This document shows, one piece after another, positions 28,079-35,863 of a DNA stretch of 64,000 nt (the stretch's first letter is position 1; every line of letters begins with the position of its first letter). The stretch comes from Polynucleobacter sp. MG-5-Ahmo-C2 (GTDB taxonomy: Bacteria > Pseudomonadota > Gammaproteobacteria > Burkholderiales > Burkholderiaceae), in NCBI RefSeq assembly GCF_018687735.1, contig NZ_CP061304.1:1757949-1821948 (forward strand), in the 5' to 3' direction. The notes under the pieces are model-generated. The model made no database searches and had not been told where the DNA came from. It worked only from the letters and a program-made list of their open reading frames with translations. The position numbers and the translations under genes are program-made.

Positions 28079-28594
28079 TTACTTGCGATAGCTATCAAAT
28101 TTTTGACTCAGCGCCTCTACGGCCTTTGTTAAGGCGAACAGCTCTTTCTCTTTCATCATATCTATTTTTTGATGGAGCAATTCAATTTCCAGCTCTGCCT
28201 TTACATTAACCTCAAAATCATTATTAGCCTGTTGCCGATCAATTTCTGAGAGTCGATTTTGGCTCATCATAATTGCCGGTGCGGTATAGGCAGCCTGAAA
28301 TGACAGCATTAGATTTAAAAGAATAAAGGGGTACGGATCCCAAGTATTGCTGTTGCTTATTGAGTTATAAACAATCCAAGTAGAGATACATACACTTTGG
28401 ATAATGATGAACTTCCAAGATCCCACGGTCTTTGCTACCACATCTGATATTTTTTGCCCGATAGTTAATGATCCGATGGGCTGTTCTATGTGCGCAGAAC
28501 TTTGAAGGGGAAGACCGGCGCGGTGCTTTCTTCTGTGGGCACGCAGAGCCTCTAAAACTTGTAGCTCTTGATTGGTGGGCGTAGCTATTGTCAT
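28079..28594 (-). CDS. DUF1003 family membrane protein
   Basis: The 171-residue protein has the DUF1003 pattern: IGQKISDVVAKTVGSWKFIIIQSVCISTWIVYN and PFILLNLMLSFQAAYTAPAIMMSQNRLSEIDR, with two membrane helices. A charged C-terminal coiled coil follows (KAELEIELLHQKIDMMKEKELFALTKAVEAL). The function is unknown; members are sometimes called cyclic nucleotide-binding by mis-annotation. It stands alone within the array. Confidence 0.88.
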   Translation of the reverse strand: MTIATPTNQELQVLEALRAHRRKHRAGLPLQSSAHIEQPIGSLTIGQKISDVVAKTVGSWKFIIIQSVCISTWIVYNSISNSNTWDPYPFILLNLMLSFQAAYTAPAIMMSQNRLSEIDRQQANNDFEVNVKAELEIELLHQKIDMMKEKELFALTKAVEALSQKFDSYRK

Positions 28595-28626
28595 GTGGCT
28601 CTCCTAATAAACTTCACTCTACACCC

Positions 28627-28668
28627 TATAAACAATAAAACCACCCGTAGGTAGTTTTATTGTTTATA
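28627..28668. repeat. 19-bp inverted repeat immediately before a tRNA-Phe fragment
   Basis: TATAAACAATAAAACCACC and GGTAGTTTTATTGTTTATA form 19-bp arms with a single mismatch around a 4-base loop. The right arm abuts fragment F2. It can act as a bidirectional terminator-like hairpin, though it is AT-rich and unusually long for one. Confidence 0.75.
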
Positions 28669-28680
28669 GGTGGCCCGGGG
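28669..28680 (-). repeat. Short tRNA-Phe 3'-end fragment F2
   Basis: GGTGGCCCGGGG is identical to the last bases of tRNA-Phe read on the opposite strand. The similarity fades after it (GACCTGGGTTCTAG versus GACCAGGGCCTAGG in other copies). It lies 24 bases before the stop of the glycosyltransferase gene. Confidence 0.55.
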
Positions 28681-28704
28681 AGAAGTTGACCTGGGTTCTA
28701 GCCA

Positions 28705-29370
28705 TTATTCAAAGTCGTAACTTTTCTCTAACTCCGGTATCTGGAAAATTTCATGAGAGTATTTCAAAAAATTTTCTCGGTGCCTTCTATAGAATAAAAG
28801 TCCCTCTTTGATACTAGCTACAGAGGCACCTTGTTCAAGCATCTTATCCCAAAGGTTCCAATCCTCTTGGGGGTGGGCACCATCTTCATATCTCTTTTTA
28901 TAGCCGATTTTTTGACCCAAGGCTGTTCTATACATCATGGATCCGTGATGCTGTTCTTGACGATTCCAATATAAATCACCTTGATGGGGAAACGCTTGGA
29001 TGGGTATCCGCATTAAGATGTCCTTCTTTAATTCTCCGGTAACAATAACGTCGTAAGTGACAATATCGGCACTGGCATTAGATAGCATTTCAATTGCGTC
29101 TGAGCGCAACCAATTATCAGCCCCTATAAATAAGACATACTCAGTATTTACTCTAGAAAGCATGTCTTGAAAGTTATCTACAACACCTAAATTTTCATCC
29201 CTCAGTACGTATTCAATATCAGGATATAAAGCTGGTAAATGATTGCAATCAAAGCCACCATCATCAACAAATAAAATTCTCGCAGGAGAAATCGTTTGGG
29301 AGAGCAGTGACTCGATGCAATGGGCGGCAAGGTGTCCATATCTATAAGAAGCAATAACGACAGTAATCAT
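28705..29370 (-). CDS. Family 2 glycosyltransferase
   Basis: From the ATG at 29370 the 221-residue product begins MITVVIASYRYGHLAAHCIESLL, a GT-A fold opening. VDDGG provides the first nucleotide-sugar contact and FIGADNW the metal-binding acidic pair. The later EDWNLWDKMLEQGASVASIKEGLLFYRRH is the usual acceptor-side segment. It lacks membrane helices. As a single-gene module between tRNA-Phe fragments it has no surface polysaccharide neighbours to indicate a substrate. Confidence 0.85.
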   Translation of the reverse strand: MITVVIASYRYGHLAAHCIESLLSQTISPARILFVDDGGFDCNHLPALYPDIEYVLRDENLGVVDNFQDMLSRVNTEYVLFIGADNWLRSDAIEMLSNASADIVTYDVIVTGELKKDILMRIPIQAFPHQGDLYWNRQEQHHGSMMYRTALGQKIGYKKRYEDGAHPQEDWNLWDKMLEQGASVASIKEGLLFYRRHRENFLKYSHEIFQIPELEKSYDFE

Positions 29371-29555
29371 ATTGAGTGTCATTAGAGCATGAAACCATGA
29401 CATTAATACTCATATAATTCGAACCGCCATTCCCCAGACCCCAAAGATGCTTTGAATATTTTTTGGCGTTGCAGAATCGATCAATTAAATACATGTAATG
29501 AGCAAGTAACAAAGAAATTGTAAATTCTTTGGTTTTCTTCCAACACTTAGGTTTC

Positions 29556-29974
29556 ATGCCACTAATTCGTAAAATTCTTTTGCTTCTTATTTTGATGGGG
29601 TCCTGCTTTGTTGCTCTGTCTTCTGAAGTAAAGTACGTAGTCCTACTTGAAAATGGAGTCAAAGCAGGTCATCAAACCGTCAAACGTCATGGCAATAAAG
29701 TTGATGTTAATTTTGACTTTAAAGAAAATGGGCGAGGACCAACCCTAAAAGAGCACATAACGCTAGCCTCTGATGGGACCATGAAAAACTATCGCGTTTC
29801 GGGTATTTCTGAAATGGGTGGTGCAGTAAGAGAACAATTTACCATCAAACATAGCCCCAAGAAATTAAATCAAGGCGGCTTTTATCTTCCCATGAATTCC
29901 TCTTGGGAGGTAAATTCGCTGATGATTACCGCCCTTAGTAAAAGTAAGAACAATTACTTACCATTGCTCCCCTC
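29556..29974 (+). pseudogene. Truncated N-terminal part of an amidohydrolase-like exported protein
   Basis: The frame from ATG 29556 starts with a signal peptide (MPLIRKILLLLILMGSCFVAL) and continues EVKYVVLLENGVKAGHQTVKRHGNKVDVNFDF..NGRGPTLKEHITLA. I recognise this as the N-terminal extension found before amidohydrolase domains. It then runs straight into a tRNA-Phe fragment at 29975 and ends in unrelated sequence at 30059, overlapping the toxin gene tail. The metal-binding domain is entirely absent, so this is a 5' remnant cut at the fragment. Confidence 0.6.
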
Positions 29975-30016
29975 GGGCGGAATCGACCACGGCTACAGGA
30001 TGCCTACATCCGCACT
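29975..30016 (-). repeat. Degenerate tRNA-Phe fragment F3
   Basis: GGGCGGAATCGACCA (29975-29989) is identical to the T-arm part of fragments F6 and F8, and AGGATGCCTA downstream matches F4. GGAT-GCCTAC-ATCC makes a small hairpin at the position of the tRNA anticodon arm. It lies just before the stop of the YoeB gene and marks where the amidohydrolase-like gene is cut. Confidence 0.6.
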
Positions 30017-30032
30017 TAGACTAATGCCTACT

Positions 30033-30299
30033 TTATTCGTAGTGAGTCCACATTCTTAAGATTCGAACCGTCTTCTCCTTGCGGAAAATTTCATAAACTA
30101 AGCGATGCTGAATATTAATTCTGCGTGAGTAAGCCCCTTTTAGATCACCAACTAACTTCTCATAAGGCGGTGGATTTTGTAGGGGATCTACTTCTAAAAT
30201 ATCCAATAAAGCCTGGGTTTTATCTTTAAGGCCAGCGGCAGATAGTTTTTTTGCATCCTTAATGGCATATTTGGAATAAGCTAAATTCCAAGTCACCAC
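30033..30299 (-). CDS. yoeB: Txe/YoeB-family mRNA interferase toxin
   Basis: The 88-residue toxin has the RelE/YoeB fold signature. It has WNLAYSKYAIKDAKKL, then NPPPYEKLVGDLKGAYSRRINIQHRLVYEI with the catalytic Glu and Arg region, and ends MWTHYE, the conserved YoeB C-terminus. YoeB cuts mRNA on the ribosome. It overlaps the antitoxin gene by 7 bases, the usual coupling. Confidence 0.92.
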   Translation of the reverse strand: MVTWNLAYSKYAIKDAKKLSAAGLKDKTQALLDILEVDPLQNPPPYEKLVGDLKGAYSRRINIQHRLVYEIFRKEKTVRILRMWTHYE

Positions 30300-30535
30300 T
30301 TCAATGCCCTTTTACTTTTAGCAATAGGCTCAGCCATAGCGTCTTTAATTGATTCACGCATTCCTGGAATTGCCAATAGATACAGCGTCTCCTGAATAGC
30401 GCTCCAATCTTCTTCAGAAACTAAAACCGCATTTGCTCGCTTACCAGAAATAACTACTGGCTTGTGTGACTCTGCTGTCTGATCAATCAACCGGTAGAGA
30501 CCGGCGCGTGCTTCGCTTGCGGTTATTGTGGTCAT
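30293..30535 (-). CDS. yefM: YefM/Phd-family antitoxin
   Basis: From the ATG at 30535, preceded by AGGAG 8 bases upstream, the 80-residue product begins MTTITASEARAGLYRLIDQ. It includes KPVVISGKRANAVLVSEEDWSAIQET, the Phd/YefM DNA-binding and dimerisation pattern. The C-terminal half should wrap the toxin. An ATG at 30583 would add 16 residues across the operator and is unlikely. Confidence 0.92.
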   Translation of the reverse strand: MTTITASEARAGLYRLIDQTAESHKPVVISGKRANAVLVSEEDWSAIQETLYLLAIPGMRESIKDAMAEPIAKSKRALKW

Positions 30536-30557
30536 GATTTCACTCCTTTTGAATATA

Positions 30558-30573
30558 GTACGCAAAAGCGTAC
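30558..30573. promoter_or_regulatory. Palindromic operator of the yefM-yoeB operon
   Basis: GTACGC-AAAA-GCGTAC is a perfect inverted repeat 23 bases upstream of the antitoxin start. It sits where YefM-type antitoxins bind to repress their own operon. Confidence 0.75.
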
Positions 30574-30612
30574 GCTTTGTCAAGTTGCCATCTCATGCGC
30601 CTGACCAAAAGA

Positions 30613-30641
30613 AAATGCCCCGCATATAGCAGGGCATTATT
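30613..30641. terminator. Terminator-like hairpin preceding fragment F4
   Basis: AATGCCCCGC ATATA GCAGGGCATT is nearly identical to the hairpin at 39809-39834, which also directly precedes a tRNA-Phe fragment. On the minus strand it would terminate transcripts leaving the kinase module. Confidence 0.75.
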
Positions 30642-30646
30642 AAGTT

Positions 30647-30681
30647 TGGTGGCCCGGGGCGGAATCGAACCAGGGCCTAGG
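30647..30681 (-). repeat. tRNA-Phe 3' fragment F4, minihelix type
   Basis: Bases 30647-30672 are identical to the 3' 26 bases of tRNA-Phe (CCA, acceptor strand and T-arm). They are joined directly to GGGCCTAGG. On the minus strand the GGCCC next to the T-arm can pair with the acceptor GGGCC, as if the middle of the tRNA had been deleted while the acceptor stem was kept. The kinase stop codon follows 11 bases later. Confidence 0.8.
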
Positions 30682-30691
30682 ATGCCTAACT

Positions 30692-32410
30692 CTAGCTATA
30701 GGCAGCAGATGGCAATTCAATGACAAACCGTGTACCACCGCCAACCAAATCCTCATGATGGATTGAGCCACTATATCTAGTAACAATATGCTTACAAAGC
30801 CATAAACCTAGACCCATACCAGTCTGCTTGGTTGTACTCAGGAGCTCAAAAAGCTGGGGTTTGAATTCAACGGGCACACCTGGCCCATTGTCAGAAACAC
30901 TGAGACGGACGGACTGACCAACCTTAGTAGCCTCTAATGCTATACGATGCTGGAGCGTTCCTGACTTAGCCAAAGCCTGAATTGCGTTATTCAGTAGATT
31001 TAATATGACTTGCTCGATTTCAGATGGATTCACCATAATCACCAGATCATCATCGACTCGAAGCTGAATTTGAATATTCTTGCTCTTAAGCTCTGGCTTG
31101 ACAATCTCTAGAACGCTTGAAACCAAGTCGCCCAATTGAACTGCTTGAGTGTTGGATTCGCCATCTGTAAAGATTGATCTGAGGGATTTAACAATCGTCG
31201 CAGCCCTCGTATTATCTTGCTCAAGTGAATCCAAGATTTCTTTACCCAACTCAGGATTAAGAGCCCCATTTTCTAATTTCATTTTAAGAAACTGAATATT
31301 CAGATTCGATGCGCCAAGTGGTTGATTGAGTTCGTGCGCAATGGATGCCGATAGGGCACCAGTCGCCGCGGTCTTATTGGCTTTTAGTAGTGAGCCAACC
31401 ATAAAATCGCGTTCGTCTAATAACATTTGTATTTGTGCTTTTTCTTTTTTCAGCCTTTTATTCCAAGACCAAAAAAGAATGAGTCCCAGCAATAGCATCA
31501 CCCCAAAGATGGATGCGTAAATTGCCACAATACGCCAATAACCATAATCAAATCGTACTGAAAACCATTTTTCTTTTAGGCTTTGCTTTTCCTGCTCAGT
31601 TAATGTGTCGAGCACTTTGTTGGTTAAGGTGACTAACTCAGGCCAATCCTTTCTAACCATCATAGACTCACCCTGAATGGGAAAGTTTGTAGGGGCCGCT
31701 ACTGTAAGATTCGAAAAACCATACTGAGCGATCATAAAAGTAGCATTGACTAAGTCCGCGACATAAGCATCGCCAACGCCCGATGAAATGGCTTGTAGCG
31801 CTTCATGTTGTGTCTTTTTTTCGATAAACTCAAAATCAGATACCTCTTTACGCACCAAGCCATTTACGACAAAGCCCTTAACGCCTACAATTTTTTTTCC
31901 AGACAGATCACCAAGCGAAATAATTCGCGCGCTATCGGTCCTAGTGATAATTACCCATGGAGAGAAAAGGTACTGATTTGTATACAGCACATACTTCAGT
32001 CGTTCTGGTAAAAATCTGCCAGTCATGAACACATCTGGACCATTCGCTGTTCCTATAAAAGGGATTGCCTCAGAAAAAGAGCCAGAGAATTGATCTTTGA
32101 ATTCGCAATTTAGCTTATATACCGCACATGTAATCTTGGCGTAATCTATTGCCAAGCCAACGGGCTGCTTTTTATCGTAAAAATATGGCGGGGCTTCAGC
32201 ACTTACCCAAAATCTAATTTTATGATTGGCATCGATCCACTGTTTTTCAGAATCCGATGGCTGAATTTTCCCAATCAAGCGATCTGAAATCGCTACAACA
32301 TCTGGGCTAATAGCATCATCTTTTATCTGAGCCAACGCATTGGAAGTAAAGATCCCAATAAAAAAGACAATATAAATATTGCTTAAATGGATTTTGGCAA
32401 TATTTTTCAA
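30692..32410 (-). CDS. Hybrid receptor: periplasmic binding domain (SBP family 3) plus histidine kinase
   Basis: The 572-residue protein starts with a signal or anchor (1-27). A family 3 solute-binding domain follows (about 45-265, with IRFWVSAEAPPYFYDKKQPVGLAIDYA), then a membrane helix (about 277-298) and a short coiled coil. The kinase part has H-box SIAHELNQPLGASNLN, N-box LNLLNNAIQAL, DNGPGVP and GMGLGLWLCKHI. It senses a small external ligand, probably an amino acid or related acid, and autophosphorylates. No response regulator is adjacent, which is unusual; it forms a single-gene module. Confidence 0.9.
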   Translation of the reverse strand: MKNIAKIHLSNIYIVFFIGIFTSNALAQIKDDAISPDVVAISDRLIGKIQPSDSEKQWIDANHKIRFWVSAEAPPYFYDKKQPVGLAIDYAKITCAVYKLNCEFKDQFSGSFSEAIPFIGTANGPDVFMTGRFLPERLKYVLYTNQYLFSPWVIITRTDSARIISLGDLSGKKIVGVKGFVVNGLVRKEVSDFEFIEKKTQHEALQAISSGVGDAYVADLVNATFMIAQYGFSNLTVAAPTNFPIQGESMMVRKDWPELVTLTNKVLDTLTEQEKQSLKEKWFSVRFDYGYWRIVAIYASIFGVMLLLGLILFWSWNKRLKKEKAQIQMLLDERDFMVGSLLKANKTAATGALSASIAHELNQPLGASNLNIQFLKMKLENGALNPELGKEILDSLEQDNTRAATIVKSLRSIFTDGESNTQAVQLGDLVSSVLEIVKPELKSKNIQIQLRVDDDLVIMVNPSEIEQVILNLLNNAIQALAKSGTLQHRIALEATKVGQSVRLSVSDNGPGVPVEFKPQLFELLSTTKQTGMGLGLWLCKHIVTRYSGSIHHEDLVGGGTRFVIELPSAAYS

Positions 32411-32479
32411 AATGAATTTGTTGGCGCCTTTTTTTCTTAAATTCTATAGCAATACTTTGGCAGAACATAGAGGTAATAA

Positions 32480-32560
32480 ATGTCGTTTTAAACGACATTG
32501 AGAGTTAATGGACTCTTGACCGACACAGGGATGTTTAATTGACATGTCCTTTAAAAGGAC
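32480..32560. repeat. Palindrome cluster C1
   Basis: P1 is ATGTCGTTTTAAACGACAT at 32480-32498, a perfect palindrome around one base. CAGGGATG follows at about 32526. P3 is GTCCTTTAAAAGGAC at 32546-32560. The cluster lies between the kinase start and fragment F5. Confidence 0.9.
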
Positions 32561-32620
32561 AATTCATGATGAGGATATCGGGCTCTAATGGTGGCTACCC
32601 CTACCAAGCCACTAAAGAAA

Positions 32621-32641
32621 ATAGCCCAAAAAGTGGGCTAT
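32621..32641. terminator. Hairpin preceding fragment F5
   Basis: ATAGCCCA AAAAG TGGGCTAT is a stable stem 10 bases before the 45-bp tRNA-Phe repeat. It is placed as at the other fragments. Confidence 0.65.
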
Positions 32642-32646
32642 TGAGA

Positions 32647-32695
32647 TTCTTGGTGGCCCGGGGCGGAATCGAACCACCGACACAAGGATTTTCAA
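32647..32695 (-). repeat. tRNA-Phe 3' direct repeat F5 (45 bp exact, 49 bp with flank)
   Basis: Bases 32651-32695 are identical to 43617-43661, the 3' 45 bases of the intact tRNA-Phe from anticodon loop to CCA. The match continues 4 more bases (TTCT) outside the gene. Beyond it the sequence still resembles a tRNA weakly (a Phe-like GGAGGATATTTGAAAATCC arm on the minus strand) but cannot fold into a full tRNA. This has the form of an attR site. The rest of 32696-32884 holds no gene I can support. Confidence 0.93.
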
Positions 32696-32884
32696 ATATC
32701 CTCCGATAGACCGCTTTCGCAAGCATTTCAAGGGCTTGAGTCACTAGTCTCGACTTATCAAAAACTATACGTCCTTGTGCCGGTCAAATTTGGCAATGAA
32801 ATCAGAATCTTGCGAGGGGCAATTTTTCTGTGCGCACAGATTGTGTTGCCATATCCTTCCACTCAACTGCCATAGTGTCTTGTA

Positions 32885-33017
32885 ATGTCGTTTAAAACGA
32901 CATCTATCGTTAATTATCGCGGCAACTTTTACTTTGATAGCCTTATATGCGTATATACGCATATATGAGATGTCTTTTTAAAGGACGTTTCAGTAAGCGT
33001 CTATTACATCGACGCTT
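32885..33017. repeat. Palindrome cluster C2, downstream of cydB
   Basis: P1 ATGTCGTTTAAAACGACAT is at 32885-32903. P4 ATATGCGTAT/ATACGCATAT is at 32945-32964. P3 GTCTTTTTAAAGGAC is at 32972-32986 with one mismatch. AAGCGTC / GACGCTT arms at 32995-33017 are related to P2. The cluster lies immediately before the cydB stop. Confidence 0.88.
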
Positions 33018-33028
33018 AAATTGCTGTT

Positions 33029-34042
33029 TTAGTAATAACTAAGCGGCTCAGTTTTGCCCCAGAAGATTTTGTAGGAATAAATGGTGTATCCGATAATAGT
33101 TGGTAGCACAATTACAGCGCCCCAAAATATTACCCATAATGACTCTGTAGCGGAAGCCGCTTCCCAGATTGTCATTTTGTCCACGACGATATAAGGAAAC
33201 ATGCTGTAAGCAATTCCTAAAAAAGCCAGAACAAAGATGGCTACGCTTAGGGCAAAAGGAATCCAAACTGCCGCTGGCTTATCTCTTTGCATTTTTATCA
33301 AGTTCAAATCAATTAAGACAAAACACGCCAGGGTCAGAACTGGAAAAGGAAGTAAGAAAAAGATATTAGGAAGGTTAAACCACTTAGCCGCAATCGCTGA
33401 ACTAAAGAATGGTGTCGCCACAGAAATAATCCCAACACCTAGCGCCGTTAATAAGAGGCATTTTCTTGCCCAGCCAACAGCCTTAAGTTGTAACTCGCCA
33501 GACGTCTTCATAATCAGCCAGCTGGCTCCTAATAGAGCATATCCAGCAGGCAGACAAAGCGCCACGATGAAAGAAAATATCCAACCTAAGTAGCCCGAAT
33601 CAAAACCAATCACCTCTCTACCAACCATCACACCTTGGGATGCCGCCGCCAAGAAACTACCAAAAAAGAATAAAAAATTCCAGACTGCCTTCTGGCTCAA
33701 ATGTGCTTTTGCGCGAAAGTCAAAAGATACGCCTCGCAATATTAAGCCGGCCAACATGATGCCCACAGGCAAATAAAGCTCGGTCAGAATGATTCCATGT
33801 GCCATTGGAAAGGCAATCAAGAGTACGCCAACTCCAAGCACTAACCACGTTTCATTCGCATCCCAAAAAGGGCCGATTGATGAAATCATGATGTCTTTTT
33901 CAGAATCGCTTGCCTGATTTAATAAGATGCCAACGCCTAGGTCATATCCGTCCAGAACAACATAAGCGACCATAGCAATGCCCATTGCAACCAAAAAGAA
34001 AAGTGGCAACCAACCCGATGGTTCAGATAAATTAGGAATCAT
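33029..34042 (-). CDS. cydB: Cytochrome bd-type quinol oxidase subunit II
   Basis: CydB pairs with CydA to reduce oxygen at low concentration using quinol. The 337-residue protein has eight or nine membrane helices and the family opening FLVAMGIAMVAYVVLDGYDLGVGIL, then SSIGPFWDANETWLVLGVGVLLIAFP, which are conserved in CydB. It starts 2 bases after cydA. The palindrome cluster C2 follows the stop. Confidence 0.95.
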   Translation of the reverse strand: MIPNLSEPSGWLPLFFLVAMGIAMVAYVVLDGYDLGVGILLNQASDSEKDIMISSIGPFWDANETWLVLGVGVLLIAFPMAHGIILTELYLPVGIMLAGLILRGVSFDFRAKAHLSQKAVWNFLFFFGSFLAAASQGVMVGREVIGFDSGYLGWIFSFIVALCLPAGYALLGASWLIMKTSGELQLKAVGWARKCLLLTALGVGIISVATPFFSSAIAAKWFNLPNIFFLLPFPVLTLACFVLIDLNLIKMQRDKPAAVWIPFALSVAIFVLAFLGIAYSMFPYIVVDKMTIWEAASATESLWVIFWGAVIVLPTIIGYTIYSYKIFWGKTEPLSYY

Positions 34043-34044
34043 GT

Positions 34045-35397
34045 TTATGCTCCGGCAATGCTGTTGGTCAAGCCTGATTTTTGCCCATCAATAATATGCA
34101 CAGGATTAGTTTGTCTTGCCAAATAAAAAACCACCCAAATGTAAGAAACAATGAGTCCCAAATAAAGTACTACGTACATCACCAAGGTTCCCAAAATCAT
34201 ATTAGTAGGCACTTTAGTAACTGCATCAGCCGTTTTTAGGACTCCACTAACAAGATAGGGCTGTCTACCAATTTCAGTCACGTACCAACCAGCAAGCACT
34301 CCTAGCCAACCAGAAAATGTCATAACGTTTAGAGCTTTTAAGAACCACCTTGGTAATTCTTTACTTTTTCTGGTCAGATAAAAGCCAATGCCTGCAGTAA
34401 AGAGCATCAACATACCAATGCCGACCATAATGCGAAAAGCAAAAAACACGGGCTTAACTGGTGGAGTAGCGCCAGGGAAGGCATCTAAACCTTTCACCTC
34501 TCCATCTAATGAGTGAGTCAAATATAAAGATGCCAGCTTTGGAATGGCTATTTCATATTGATTAGCTTTAAGGCTTTCATCGGGTATGGCAAACAAAACC
34601 GCAGGGGCACCTTTTGTTGTTTCCCAAATTCCCTCCATTGCCGCCACTTTTACAGGCTGATACTCTAACGTATTTAGGCCATGCAAATCACCAAGCACAA
34701 TTTGAAATGGTGTCAATACAACCGCTACAGACATTGCTAACTTAATCAGGGCTCGGTTGCCAGAAAGATTAATGCCCTTTAAATATCGATAAGCAGAAAT
34801 GCCTGCAATTAAAAATGTTACCGTCAAAAATGAGGCTGTCATCATATGGAACAAGCGATAGGGCATCGAAGGATTAAAGACAATCTCAATCCAACTGGTC
34901 GCATGTGCTTGTCCATTGATCATCACAAACCCTTGTGGAGTTTGCATCCATGAATCTAATGCAATGATCCAAAATGCTGAAAGCGAAGTACCGAAAGCAA
35001 CTAGAAATGTGGCGACAGTATGAGCCCTTTGAGAGACTCGCTTAGAGCCAAACAACATGATTCCTAAAAAAGTTGCCTCAAGAAAGAATGCGGATAAAAC
35101 CTCATAACCCAGTAATGGCCCTGCGATATTGCCTACAGTCTCCATATATCCAGGCCAATTGGTTCCAAACTGAAAGCTCATCGTAATGCCACTAACAACA
35201 CCCAGAGCAAAAGTTAAGGCAAATATCTTGACCCAGAATTGATAAGCATCACTCCATATCGAATCGCCTGTTTTATTAAATTTAACTTTGAAATAGAAGA
35301 GTACCCACCCCAATGCAATGGATATCGTTGGGAAAAGAATATGAAAGGTCATATTCGAAGCAAATTGAATTCTGCTCAAAATAAGCGTATCAAGCAT
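34045..35397 (-). CDS. cydA: Cytochrome bd-type quinol oxidase subunit I
   Basis: CydA carries the three haems and the quinol site. The 450 residues include the N-terminal LSRIQFASNMTFHILFPTISIALG with haem-ligand His19, EVLSAFFLEATFLGIMLFG with the conserved Glu pair, and GRQPYLVSGVLKT, the GRQP motif. The quinol loop is short, as in the cyanide-insensitive (Cio) subclass. No clear FNR box is visible upstream; the start region is followed by palindrome cluster C3. Confidence 0.95.
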   Translation of the reverse strand: MLDTLILSRIQFASNMTFHILFPTISIALGWVLFYFKVKFNKTGDSIWSDAYQFWVKIFALTFALGVVSGITMSFQFGTNWPGYMETVGNIAGPLLGYEVLSAFFLEATFLGIMLFGSKRVSQRAHTVATFLVAFGTSLSAFWIIALDSWMQTPQGFVMINGQAHATSWIEIVFNPSMPYRLFHMMTASFLTVTFLIAGISAYRYLKGINLSGNRALIKLAMSVAVVLTPFQIVLGDLHGLNTLEYQPVKVAAMEGIWETTKGAPAVLFAIPDESLKANQYEIAIPKLASLYLTHSLDGEVKGLDAFPGATPPVKPVFFAFRIMVGIGMLMLFTAGIGFYLTRKSKELPRWFLKALNVMTFSGWLGVLAGWYVTEIGRQPYLVSGVLKTADAVTKVPTNMILGTLVMYVVLYLGLIVSYIWVVFYLARQTNPVHIIDGQKSGLTNSIAGA

Positions 35398-35517
35398 TTA
35401 ATTACCTCTTATTGATAGATTACCTAAATTATTATGCTCTTTACTTTCATGGCTTGCTGAGCCTGACTTAATAGTCTTTTTCTCAACATGATGATTGAAA
35501 TGAAAGTGCTAATAGCC

Positions 35518-35588
35518 ATATATGCGTATATACGCATATATAAGATGTCCTTTTAACGGACGCTCGAGTCTGCGTCGCTTAAATCGAC
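35518..35588. repeat. Palindrome cluster C3, upstream of cydA
   Basis: P4 is extended here to a 24-bp perfect palindrome at 35518-35541 (core ATATGCGTAT/ATACGCATAT). P3 GTCCTTTTAACGGAC is at 35547-35561 and P2 GTCGCTTAAATCGAC at 35574-35588. The P4-P3 pair repeats the order and spacing seen in C2, so cydBA lies between two copies of this arrangement. Confidence 0.88.
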
Positions 35589-35596
35589 ACTTGAAG

Positions 35597-35773
35597 TTAA
35601 AGCTCTTTATATTTCTTACCCAACTTCTCAGGATTGCCATTTCCATAAAGACACCACTGCTTAATTTCTTCGGTGAGCTGTTCAATATCCTTCATCTTCA
35701 GATTTCTAAAGTCTTCAAGCCCAATAGACCCAGTCTGTCTTAATTTCTCTAGAGCTTCTTTTAATGCCTTCAT
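35597..35773 (-). CDS. Small hypothetical protein (58 residues) between palindromes
   Basis: The frame from ATG 35773 encodes MKALKEALEKLRQTGSIGLE, then DFRNLKMKDIEQLTEEIKQW and a short Gly/Asn turn ending KLGKKYKEL. It is highly charged and mostly helical, with no cysteines except one and no signal. It lies exactly between P2 of cluster C3 and the isolated P1 at 35799. It might be a real small protein or a remnant; no family is recognised. Confidence 0.45.
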   Translation of the reverse strand: MKALKEALEKLRQTGSIGLEDFRNLKMKDIEQLTEEIKQWCLYGNGNPEKLGKKYKEL

Positions 35774-35798
35774 ATGAGTTTTAGATAATGCCGAATTT

Positions 35799-35813
35799 GT
35801 CGTTTAAAACGAC
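35799..35813. repeat. Isolated P1 palindrome
   Basis: GTCGTTTAAAACGAC is the same 15-base palindrome core as in clusters C2 and C4. It is followed by ATCGCGAGTTAAGG, which resembles the flank of P1 in C1 (ATTGAGAGTTAATGG). Confidence 0.88.
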
Positions 35814-35863
35814 ATCGCGAGTTAAGGCGTAGCGAGAGCCAACTACAAAGCTCTCGCATACCT

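Noticed and set aside
32651-32770. Second functional tRNA-Phe at fragment F5
   Set aside because: Only the 3' 45 bases match; the 5' half cannot form the acceptor and D-arms, so it is an att-like fragment.
32765-32962. 65-residue minus-strand frame between F5 and cluster C2
   Set aside because: It runs through palindromes P1 and P4 and shows no family pattern; it could be debris of a lost gene but this cannot be supported.
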